In this document: positions 56,076-63,557 of the stretch, piece by piece
Layout: every line of letters starts with the position of its first letter
How positions within the stretch are numbered: the first letter of the stretch is position 1
Assembly: GCA_046350555.1 (NCBI GenBank)
Contig: JAXMAF010000024.1
Coordinates: 17,853 to 81,852, forward strand
From: JAXMAF01 sp046350555
GTDB lineage: Bacteria > Planctomycetota > Phycisphaerae > Phycisphaerales > SM1A02
Direction: 5' to 3'
Length of the DNA: 64,000 nt
Notes under the pieces: model-generated
Told to the model about the DNA's origin: nothing
Databases searched by the model: none
What the model saw: only the letters and a program-made list of their open reading frames with translations
Program-made: the position numbers and the translations under genes

Positions 56076-58882
56076 CTCCAGCATCGGCCAACCGCGCGAA
56101 GGGTCAGCCGGCGATCGGTCGCGCCGATCTGTTGCGCGCGTGGCACGCGGGCGGCGAGCGCGGCCTCGAAGATGCCGCCGCGGCGCTTGGCTACGAGCGC
56201 CGCCCGCCGGAAGCGCCCACGATCGAGACGGCTTCGTCGCGGCCGCCTCCCGAGCGCGTCGCGCCGCCACCGCGCATCCAGACGTCAACCTTCGCGCCGG
56301 TCGACTTCCTTCGTCCCGATCGATTCGAGGATCATGGCCCGCCTCCACAGGCCAGCGGCCGCTCGTTCAAGCCGCCGGGGCGAACGCCGGTGCCGCCGTG
56401 GCCCGAACTTCTTCCTTGGCCGACACTCGAGCCACGGCTGTCGCGGCTTCTTGGGCGCGAGCTTGGTTCCGGGCGGCTCGATGTGGCGAAGCTGGTCGAT
56501 CGCCTGGCTCGGCTGGAGGCGATCGATTCGCTCCCGCGAAGCGTGGTTCGGCGCAGCAGCCCGGCGCTGACGGTGATGTTCGACGGCGCCTGGCGGCTCG
56601 CCCCGCTGTGGTTCGATTACGAGATGGTTGCGGTGATGATCGTGCGGGCGTTGCAGTCCGCCTCGCTCCGCGTGGAGTTCGTGCCGCCGGACGCCGATCC
56701 CCTGCGGGAATTCAACGCGCTGTACACATCGTGGCGCGATCGCGACCTGCTGGTGCTTGGCGATCTGGGGGTCGGTCAGGGCGAAGCGCTGGTGCAACGC
56801 TGGACGGAAGTCGGTCGTCGCGTGCAGCAGGCGGGCGGACGGGCGTTGGCGCTCCTGCCATGCAGGACGTGTCGAACATGTCGCGTGGACGAGGTGCCCG
56901 AGCCGTGGCAGGCGGAGGCCTGGGACCCGACCGCAGTGCAGGGTCCATTGCTGGACGAGGCACGAGACCGGCTCTTGACCCTCGTGTCGCCGCTCTCGCG
57001 GATCGACCGTGGCCTGCTGCGCGAGCTGGCGCGGGCCATCGGGCTGCCCGGCGGCGTTGCGTTGGAACTTGCCGCGCAGCTCCACCCAGCGGTCGACGGC
57101 AACTTCGCCGAGACGATCTCGATTGCGGTCGAACAGCGAACGGCGTGGCGGCAAGCACTCTCCGCCGTGCCGATCGACGACGTGCGAGCCTTGATCGCAT
57201 GTCTCAAGCGATGGCACGGCTGGCTCGGTCCCGAGGTGGTCTACGAGGAACTGGTCGTGCTCAACGACCTCGGCTGCGGCGCCGCGATCGACCCGGCGGA
57301 CCTGCAAGACGCGAAGAGCTTCTTCGAGCAAGTCGGCGTCGACGAGCTGGACGGCCGAAGCGGCGCTCCTGACGGGCCTTCGAGCGTCCGCTCACGCTGG
57401 CTGAAGCGCGTGATGGAACGGGCGCGCGACATGAAGTGGGACCGATCGAGCGCCCTGTCGAGCATCGGCAGGATCTTCTACGCCATTCACCGGGACAACC
57501 CCGACGTCGAGCCGCCGCAGGGGCTCGAGCCGTGGCGGCCTCCCGGTGACGGGATCGAACCAGCCGTGCCGAGCGAAGTCGATCTCTTCACCCGCGGCGA
57601 CCGGCTGCTCTTCGTTCCGGCCGGTCATTCGGTGGAAACCTCGACAACGCCCGCCCGACCGGCCAGCCATCTCGGACGACTTCGGTTCGTCGAGCCGTCG
57701 GTGGTCGTCGAGCCGCCGGGCGGGAGCAAACGCGAGATCGTCCGGCTCGACGCCAACAGTGAATTCGTCCTCAAACCCTTCGCCAGCTTCGAGGAGAGTT
57801 CGCCTCAATCGCTCATCCTCCGCACCGACTGCTCCGAGCTCCACGCCACGGTCATCCGCCGCGAACGCTGGCAGACCGCCATCGGCCGCGACCGGCACGG
57901 GCTCTGGTGTGCGTTCGAGCTTGCAGGCGTCGAGTTCCGCATGCGCTGGATTCCGCCGGGACTCTTCCGCATGGGTTCGTCGAGGGAGGAGATCGACGCC
58001 GTGTTGGCGAGTCTGTCGGCGGAGGATCGAAAGGAGTACGGGGCTTGGTACGAACGTGAACACCCGCGCCACGACGTCACGATCACACAGGGATTCTGGG
58101 TGGGCGAGGTTCCGGTGACACAGCGGCAGTGGGAGGCGGTGATGGGATCGAACCCAAGTCGCTTCAAGAGCGCCGATCGACCTGTGGAGCAAGTGAGCTG
58201 GGATGACGTTCACGAGTTCCTGGCGAAGGCGAATGGTGTTGACCGCGAGTTGGCGCTTCGGCTTCCGTGGGAGTGCGAATGGGAGCACGCGTGCCGCGCC
58301 GGCACGACCACCGCGACCTACGCGGGCGAGATGGAGATTCGCGGCAAGAACGACGCGCCGGTGCTGGAGTCGATCGCGTGGTACGGCGGCAACAGCGCGG
58401 AGGAGTTCGAGCTCGAGGAGGGCTACGACAACGCGAGCTTCCCGCAGAAGTCCGGCAAGACGGGCAGGGCGGGGACGCATCCGGTGGGTCGAAGACCCGC
58501 GAACCCTTGGGGTCTTCGCGACATGCTGGGAAACGTGTGGGAATGGTGCGAGGATGGAGTCCGCGAGTACACGGAGGCGGCGGAGGCCGATCCGCGCGGG
58601 CCGCTGGAAGCGGGTGTGAATCGCGCGTGCCGCGGCGGTGCCTGGGACTCGACCGCGCAGCGCGTGCGGGCTGGCTACCGCGGCGTCGTCGACCCGTCGG
58701 GCCGCTGGTACGTCGGCGGCTTCCGTCTGGCCCGAGGTCCCCAAGCCAAGCAGGAACAGGATGGCCGGGCGGAGCCCGCCAAGAGCGAGCCGCGGAGCGG
58801 CGAGGCGGGTCGCCGCGGGACGCGGCGCAGCGGAGGCGGAGCCGGGAGCGGACGCGCTGGGCGCAAGCGTGTTCGAAAGTGA
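56072..58882 (+). CDS. Large MoxR-partner protein with C-terminal FGE/C-type-lectin-fold variable domain
   Basis: 936 aa. A Pro-rich N-terminus (about 50-115) leads to a module starting SPALTVMFDGAWRLAPLWFD (about 163-290), alpha/beta in character and vWA-like or SAV_2336-like by position next to MoxR; this assignment is tentative. A middle helical part and a beta-rich part (about 520-600) follow. Residues about 610-895 are an FGE-sulfatase domain: MRWIPPGLFRMGSS, PVTQRQWEAVMGSNPSRF, LRLPWECEWEHACRAGT, GLRDMLGNVWEWCEDG and CRGGAW to GFRLARG. Residues 853-893 align with the paralog at 59175 with 12 clustered differences (variable region). A basic tail of about 43 residues follows, read through a lost stop codon. 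Confidence 0.88.
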   Translation: MTPASANRAKGQPAIGRADLLRAWHAGGERGLEDAAAALGYERRPPEAPTIETASSRPPPERVAPPPRIQTSTFAPVDFLRPDRFEDHGPPPQASGRSFKPPGRTPVPPWPELLPWPTLEPRLSRLLGRELGSGRLDVAKLVDRLARLEAIDSLPRSVVRRSSPALTVMFDGAWRLAPLWFDYEMVAVMIVRALQSASLRVEFVPPDADPLREFNALYTSWRDRDLLVLGDLGVGQGEALVQRWTEVGRRVQQAGGRALALLPCRTCRTCRVDEVPEPWQAEAWDPTAVQGPLLDEARDRLLTLVSPLSRIDRGLLRELARAIGLPGGVALELAAQLHPAVDGNFAETISIAVEQRTAWRQALSAVPIDDVRALIACLKRWHGWLGPEVVYEELVVLNDLGCGAAIDPADLQDAKSFFEQVGVDELDGRSGAPDGPSSVRSRWLKRVMERARDMKWDRSSALSSIGRIFYAIHRDNPDVEPPQGLEPWRPPGDGIEPAVPSEVDLFTRGDRLLFVPAGHSVETSTTPARPASHLGRLRFVEPSVVVEPPGGSKREIVRLDANSEFVLKPFASFEESSPQSLILRTDCSELHATVIRRERWQTAIGRDRHGLWCAFELAGVEFRMRWIPPGLFRMGSSREEIDAVLASLSAEDRKEYGAWYEREHPRHDVTITQGFWVGEVPVTQRQWEAVMGSNPSRFKSADRPVEQVSWDDVHEFLAKANGVDRELALRLPWECEWEHACRAGTTTATYAGEMEIRGKNDAPVLESIAWYGGNSAEEFELEEGYDNASFPQKSGKTGRAGTHPVGRRPANPWGLRDMLGNVWEWCEDGVREYTEAAEADPRGPLEAGVNRACRGGAWDSTAQRVRAGYRGVVDPSGRWYVGGFRLARGPQAKQEQDGRAEPAKSEPRSGEAGRRGTRRSGGGAGSGRAGRKRVRK
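58628..58750 (+). other. Putative DGR-type variable region 1 (VR1)
   Basis: 123 nt encoding residues 853-893. Compared codon by codon with 59946-60068 it has 12 changed residues: 859, 861, 863, 864, 871-874 and 879-882. The other 29 codons are unchanged apart from two silent changes, and the last 33 nt (from GGCTTCCGTCTGGCC) are identical, as expected for the invariant end used to start mutagenic homing. The pattern W-xSxAxx-VRAGYR-xxxx-PSGR-xxxx-GFRLA is that of FGE-fold DGR targets. Confidence 0.7.
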
Positions 58883-58896
58883 GCGAGAGACCAGCC

Positions 58897-59118
58897 ATGC
58901 GGTATCAAGTCATCTCCGTTCCCGCGCACGGTGACGCAGCGGCCATCGACGAGCTGAATGGCTTCCTCGGTTCACACCGCGTGACGCGGATCGAGCGCCG
59001 ACTGATCGAGGATGGCGAGCAGAGCTACTGGACGTTCTGCATCGGGTACGTCCCAACGGGCGATGGCGAGAGTGCGCCGGCCTCGAAGCGCGGGCGTGGA
59101 ACCCCGATGCGCTGGTAG
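58897..59118 (+). CDS. Short protein resembling the N-terminus of HRDC-type DGR accessory proteins
   Basis: 73 aa, starting 14 nt after the FGE gene. MRYQVISVPAHGDAAAIDEL, then LNGFLGSHRVTRIERRLIED and SYWTFCIGYV resemble the N-terminal domain of the roughly 130-residue proteins with an HRDC end that accompany DGR reverse transcriptases. Here the HRDC half is absent and the end (SKRGRGTPMRW) is unrelated, so it may be truncated. The match is from memory of the family and needs a profile search. No reverse transcriptase follows; a terminator and the second FGE gene do. Confidence 0.6.
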   Translation: MRYQVISVPAHGDAAAIDELNGFLGSHRVTRIERRLIEDGEQSYWTFCIGYVPTGDGESAPASKRGRGTPMRW

Positions 59119-59133
59119 GGTGAGCGGACGCCG

Positions 59134-59157
59134 CCCGACGGCTCGTCGGGGTTTCGT
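59134..59157 (+). terminator. Short hairpin terminator before the second FGE gene
   Basis: CCCGACG (59134-59140), loop GCT, CGTCGGG (59144-59150), then GTTTCGTTT. It closes the SEFIR operon, so the second FGE gene probably has its own expression signals or depends on read-through. Confidence 0.6.
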
Positions 59158-59174
59158 TTCGATCAAGTCCCGCC

Positions 59175-60071
59175 ATGAACTCAACGTCACCGACCCTGAT
59201 CGAACATCCACTCGTCGGTGGGCTTCCACCGTCGTGGGCCAGCGCGTGGGGCGAGGATCGTCATGGTGTCTGGTGCGCGTTCGAGCTTGCAGGTGTGGAG
59301 TTTCGGTTGCGCTGGATTCCTGCGGGCACGTTCGTGATGGGCACGCCGGACACGGAACAAGGGCGCTATTCAGACGAAGGTCCGCAGCACGAGGTGACGA
59401 TCTCGCGCGACTTCTGGCTGGGCGAGGTTCCGGTGACGCAGCGGCAGTGGGAAGCCGTGATGGGGTTGAACCCAAGTCGCTTCAAGAGCGCCGATCGACC
59501 TGTGGAGCAAGTGAGCTGGGACGACGTTCAGGGGTTCCTGGCGAAGGCGAACGGCGTTGACGGCGAGTTGGCGCTTCGGCTTCCGTGGGAATGCGAATGG
59601 GAGTATGCGTGCCGCGCCGGCACGACCGCCGCGACCTATGCGGGAGAGATGGTGATTCGCGGCGAGCACGACGCGCCAGTGCTGGAGTCGATCGCGTGGT
59701 ACGGCGGCAACAGCGCGGAGGAGTTCGAGCTCGATGACGGCGAGGACAACTCAACATGGTCGGAGCGATCCGGCAAGCCCGGCAGGGCGGGGACGCACAC
59801 CGTGGGCTTGAAGGCGGCGAATCCTTGGGGACTTCGCGACATGCTGGGGAACGTGTGGGAGTGGTGTCGGGATGGGAGTCGACGCTACACGATGGCCAGC
59901 GAGGTCGATCCGCACGGCTGGGAGGGCGAGGGCATTTCGCGCGCATGCCGCGGCGGCGCCTGGCACTCGAGCGCGCGGCCCGTGCGGGCGGGCTACCGCT
60001 TCGGCGACGGCCCGTCGGGCCGCCGTGGCGGTGATGGCTTCCGTCTGGCCCGAGGTCCCCAAGCCAAGTAG
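59175..60071 (+). CDS. Stand-alone FGE/C-type-lectin-fold protein, paralog of the preceding target
   Basis: 298 aa, consisting almost only of the FGE-sulfatase domain: LRWIPAGTFVMGTPDTEQGR, PVTQRQWEAVMGLNPSRF, LRLPWECEWEYACRAGT, GLRDMLGNVWEWCRDG, CRGGAW and GFRLARGPQAK at the very end. DNA identity with the domain at 57900-58750 is high over its whole length, pointing to a recent duplication. Catalytic cysteines of true formylglycine-generating enzymes are not evident, so a binding rather than catalytic role is more likely. Its C-terminal 41 residues differ from the paralog at 12 clustered positions. It ends in TAG right after the conserved GPQAK, the normal end for a DGR target. Confidence 0.88.
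   Translation: MNSTSPTLIEHPLVGGLPPSWASAWGEDRHGVWCAFELAGVEFRLRWIPAGTFVMGTPDTEQGRYSDEGPQHEVTISRDFWLGEVPVTQRQWEAVMGLNPSRFKSADRPVEQVSWDDVQGFLAKANGVDGELALRLPWECEWEYACRAGTTAATYAGEMVIRGEHDAPVLESIAWYGGNSAEEFELDDGEDNSTWSERSGKPGRAGTHTVGLKAANPWGLRDMLGNVWEWCRDGSRRYTMASEVDPHGWEGEGISRACRGGAWHSSARPVRAGYRFGDGPSGRRGGDGFRLARGPQAK
59946..60068 (+). other. Putative DGR-type variable region 2 (VR2)
   Basis: 123 nt encoding residues 258-298, same length as VR1 with no gaps. Variable residues are His264, Ser266, Arg268, Pro269, Phe276-Gly279 and Arg284-Asp287. The 3' flank after the stop continues to align with VR1's flank and holds the small hairpin CGGGC GGA GCCCG, possibly the post-homing structure. Confidence 0.7.
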
Positions 60072-60149
60072 GGAAGAAGCCGGTCGGGCGGAGCCCGTCG
60101 AGAGCGAGCCGCGGGACGCGGCGCGGGCGCGCTTGCGGTGACGCCGCGC

Positions 60150-60204
60150 TCTTGTGGTGCAGGCCCTCGGCCTTCATTGCAGCCGGGACGGCTGCACCAC
60201 AAGA
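60150..60204. repeat. Palindromic intergenic element
   Basis: TCTTGTGGTGCAG (60150-60162) and CTGCACCACAAGA (60192-60204) pair perfectly, and GCGC boxes extend the stem with a small bulge. The centre also contains GGCC and CCGGGACGG. Similar words (CTGCACCACAA at about 16811) occur elsewhere in the window, so it is likely a REP-like element. Confidence 0.6.
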
Positions 60205-60350
60205 CAGCGCGGGCGCGCGTAGATCGGCGCGGGCGCGTCCAGGCGAAGTCAGGCGAACACAGCCCTTCTCCCGTACCCTCTTGGGTTCGTCGCCGTGCGG
60301 CGCGGTCGACGGGTCTCGTCGATTCGGCCGCCATCGCCCTGGAGTCCGAC

Positions 60351-62928
60351 ATGCCACGTGCCGCTCTCGCTTCGTCCGCGCTCCGTCGTGCCGCGTGCAC
60401 GGCGCTTTCGATGGTCGTCTTCGCATCGTTCGGTGCGTCAGCCCTGGCGCGGGGCATGGCATCGGATCAAGATGGCGGGTCGGCGGCACGGCCAGTCGCG
60501 CCGCCAGCCGCGCCCCCCGCGGCACCACCGGCCGCGCCACCACCGGCACCGCCCGCCGCGCCTTCAGCGGCGCCGTCGACGAAGCCTGCGAGTGCGCCGC
60601 CGTCACCGGGAGCGCCAGCACCGCAGGCGAAGCCTGCAAGCTGGCGTCGCCGCCCTCGACGGACACGCCGAAGTCGGCGCTGATCGGGGTTCCCGCGCCG
60701 GAGAAGCCGGTGGGTCGCGTCGTCGATGGATCCCGGGAAACATCCGCGACTTCGCACCGAAGGACACGTCGGTCTCGGTCGACGCGGACCACGCCAGCCT
60801 GCGCGCGATGTTCGAGCAGCTTGGACCCGACGCCGCGGAGTGGTACCAGCATGTGCTCACGCTCTCGAATCCGAACTTCGAAGGTCGCGCGCCGGGCACG
60901 CCCGGCATGGAGCGGGCGGCGGATTATGTCGAGTGGTGGATCAAGCGAAACGGGCTGAAGCCGGCGTTTCCCGCGGAGAGCGACGCGGCGCCGGCGAGTT
61001 CCTCCGAGCGCGCCGGCGGCGCGGCGGCCGGAGCGGCGACGGTGTCGACCGCGCCGTGGACGTCGCATCGACAGTACTTCAACCTTCCCGGCGGCGGCAT
61101 CGAGGTGAAGCGCGGCGAGCTGGCGCTGCTCGCGGCCGGAGCGCCGGCGGGCGGCGCACTCAAGCGCGACGACGAGTTCGTCGTGCTTGGCAGCTCGGGC
61201 AGCGGCGAGATCTCGGCGCCACTCGTCTTCGTCGGCTACGGCATCAAGGAGGGCAAGAACGGCTACACGAGCTTCGGCCCGGAGACGCGGCTCGACGGCC
61301 GCATCGCGGTGCTCTTCCGCTACGAGCCGATGGACGAGGAAGGGCAGTCGCTCTGGAGCGATCGCCGCTTCAGCGAGTACGCCGCGATCCTGCCGAAGCT
61401 CAACGAGCTCGCGGCCCGCGGCGCGGCGGGCGTGATCATGGTCAACCCGCCGGGATCGAAGTACGGCAAGCGCGGGCTGGAGACGACCGACTCGAGCCAG
61501 TTCGGCGGCGAATTCAGGATCCCGCTGGTGCAGGTGAGCGAGGACGTCGCCGAACGGCTGCTCGCCGCCGCCGATCCGGATGCGGCCGGAAGGCCGGGCG
61601 CCGCGGGGCGCTCGCTGATGCAGTGGCGCCGCCTCGCGGACACGGGCGAGGCGAAGAGCGTGAACCTCGCCGAGGGCGCGAAGGTGCGGCTCGCGACCGA
61701 TGTCTCCGTGAAGAAGATCCGCGCGTGCAACCTCGGCGGCGTGCTGCCGGGCCGCGGAGAGCTCGCCAGCGAGTGGCTGATCATCGGCGCGCACTACGAC
61801 CACGTCGGCATGGGCTACTTCGGCACCGCGCCGGCCAACCGCGGCCAGCTCCATCCCGGCGCCGACGACAACGCGTCGGGCACGAGCGCCGTGCTGCTGC
61901 TTGCGCGGCGCTTCGTCGAGCAGTACAAGAACGCGCCGCCCGAGCAGCCGCTGCGATCGATCCTCCTCTGTTCACCGCGGAGGAGTCGGGCTTCGATGGG
62001 ATCGCGCTACTACGCGCAATCCAACGGTCACCGGCGACAAGACGACCGCGATGATCAACCTGGACATGGTCGGCCGCCCGCAACGACGAGCCTGTCGGTG
62101 AGCGGCACGGGCACGGCCGAGGGGTTCATGGACATCGTGGGCGCCGCACGCCAAGAGCGGGCTTCACCATCGCGGTGAACGCCTCCGCGCGGGGCCCTCC
62201 GATCACGCGAACTTCTACGCCGGCATTCCCGTGCTCTTTCCGTTCACCGGCACGCACGCGGAATACCACGCCGCGCGACAAGGGCTACACGGTCAATCCC
62301 GCCGGGCGCGATCAAGGTGGTCGATCTCTACCTGTACATCCGCACCGACCTCGCGTCGCGCCCCGAGAAGCTCAAGTTCACGAACGCCGACACGGGACCC
62401 GGATCGGATCGCGGGTACGCCGCGGTGCGGCTGGGCGTCACACCCTCGATGAGTGGCGAGGACGCGACGGGCGTGGTGGTCGAAGCGGTGGCCGAGGGCA
62501 CGGCGGCGGCCGAGGCGGGGATCATCCCCGGAGACATCCTCGTGGCATGGAACGGCGAGGAGATGCCCGGACCGGCGGCGCTGATGGAGAACCTTCGCAA
62601 GCACAAGCCGGGCGATCAGGTGCAGGTCGTCCTGATGCGCAAGGGCGAGAAGCAGGTCGTGACGGTGACGCTCAAGGCCGGCAACGCGCGCCGCGGCGCC
62701 GGTGGCCCTGGTGGTGGGGGCGAGGGCGGCGGTGCGGGTGGCGCTGGCGGTGGTGGAGCAGGTGGCGCGGGTTCCGCGACGAATTCGTCGGCCGGTCCGG
62801 CGACAGGTCCGGCGACAGGTTCGGCGACAGGTCCAGCCACAGGTCCGGCGGCAGGTCCAGCGAATGCCCCGGGCACATCGGGCGGCGCTGCGGCTGGTCC
62901 AGGTGGCGGCGCGCCGACTGGAAAGTGA
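60351..62928 (+). pseudogene. M28-family aminopeptidase with PA-like and PDZ domains, broken by about ten frameshifts
   Basis: Start ATG at 60351 with a signal peptide (ALSMVVFASFGASALA) and an Ala/Pro-rich linker. One long frame (about 60740-61965) carries LTLSNPNFEGRAPGTPGME, FVGYGIKEGKNGYTSF (PA-like) and the metal motifs IIGAHYDHVGMG and HPGADDNASGTSA. After 61965 the expected order continues only by hopping frames: LFTAEESGFDG, GSRYYAQ, NPTVTGDKTTAMINLDMVGR, LSVSGTGTAEGFMDIV, IAVNASARGP, SDHANFYAGIPVLFPF, DKGYTVNPAG and VVDLYLYIRTDLASRP. A PDZ domain follows (GVVVEAVAEGTAAAEAGIIP), then Gly/Ala and GPATGPAT repeats. Motifs are preserved although the frame is lost, which favours sequence indels or very recent decay. 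Confidence 0.75.
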
Positions 62929-62941
62929 AGCGCATCTGCGC

Positions 62942-63053
62942 GGCGATTCACGCGCGGCAATCCGCGTGCGGGGATCCGCGTGCGGCGATCAACGTGCCGC
63001 GGCCCGCGTGCCGCGATCAACGTGCGGCGATCTGCGCGCAGCGATCGTCGCGC
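62942..63053 (+). repeat. 14-nt tandem repeat, eight units
   Basis: Units begin at 62942 and every 14 nt after, consensus GGCGATCNRCGTGC (for example GGCGATCAACGTGC, CGCGATCAACGTGC, GGGGATCCGCGTGC). It lies between the peptidase gene and the convergent channel-like gene. Confidence 0.85.
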
Positions 63054-63064
63054 GATTGCCGTGC

Positions 63065-63325
63065 TCACGACTGCTTCGAGCGGGGTTCGTTCTCGCGCGC
63101 TTCCTGCACGTGCAACCGGTGCAGGAAGCGATGGACGACTGGGCCGAAGGTGATGCCCGCGACGATGACCACGGCGAGCCCGCTGTAGAGCGCGAAGATC
63201 CCGGCGAAGATCTTGCCTCCGGTGGTGACCGGCGGTCGCAGCGGCCCCATCCCCGAGAGCAGCATCGCCGCGTCGGCGAAGGCGTCGACGAGGCTGAAGC
63301 CCTCGAAGTAGATGTAGCCGCTCAT
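63065..63325 (-). CDS. Two-TM channel-like membrane protein, C-terminal part
   Basis: 86 aa. MSGYIYFEGFSLVDAFADAA, MLLSGMGPLRPP (pore-loop-like) and the membrane helix IFAGIFALYSGLAVVIVAGI, ending in a basic, His-rich tail (VVHRFLHRLHVQ). This resembles the second half of small ion-channel-like proteins, which normally carry another membrane helix just before it. That helix is encoded by the overlapping frame upstream. Confidence 0.7.
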   Translation of the reverse strand: MSGYIYFEGFSLVDAFADAAMLLSGMGPLRPPVTTGGKIFAGIFALYSGLAVVIVAGITFGPVVHRFLHRLHVQEARENEPRSKQS

Positions 63326-63444
63326 GTGCCGATGGCGAGCGAGATCATCACCAGGACGAGGCCCACCAGCGCCGACCAGGCGAGCCGGCGGAGGAAGATC
63401 GACCGCGGCGCCAGCCGTTCCGACCGACGTTCGTACGTGATCAT
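63322..63444 (-). CDS. N-terminal half of the channel-like protein, in an overlapping frame
   Basis: 40 aa: RRSERLAPRSIFLRRLAW then the hydrophobic helix SALVGLVLVMISLAIGT. Its TGA overlaps the next ATG as ATGA. Homologs that I recall have both parts in one chain, so a one-base deletion or a true split gene is likely. Confidence 0.5.
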   Translation of the reverse strand: MITYERRSERLAPRSIFLRRLAWSALVGLVLVMISLAIGT

Positions 63445-63557
63445 GGACCCATGATGCCCGCGGGGCCGCGCGGAACGCCAGCGGCTGGCGCGACGGCGAG
63501 CGCGGCGTGCCGCAGGTGCGCCTCGGGCGCGCCGCGGGCGTCGGCCCATCCGTGGGA

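Noticed and set aside
59175..60071. True formylglycine-generating enzyme (sulfatase maturation)
   Set aside because: No sulfatase nearby, no evident catalytic cysteine pair, and the clustered C-terminal variation suggests a binding fold instead.
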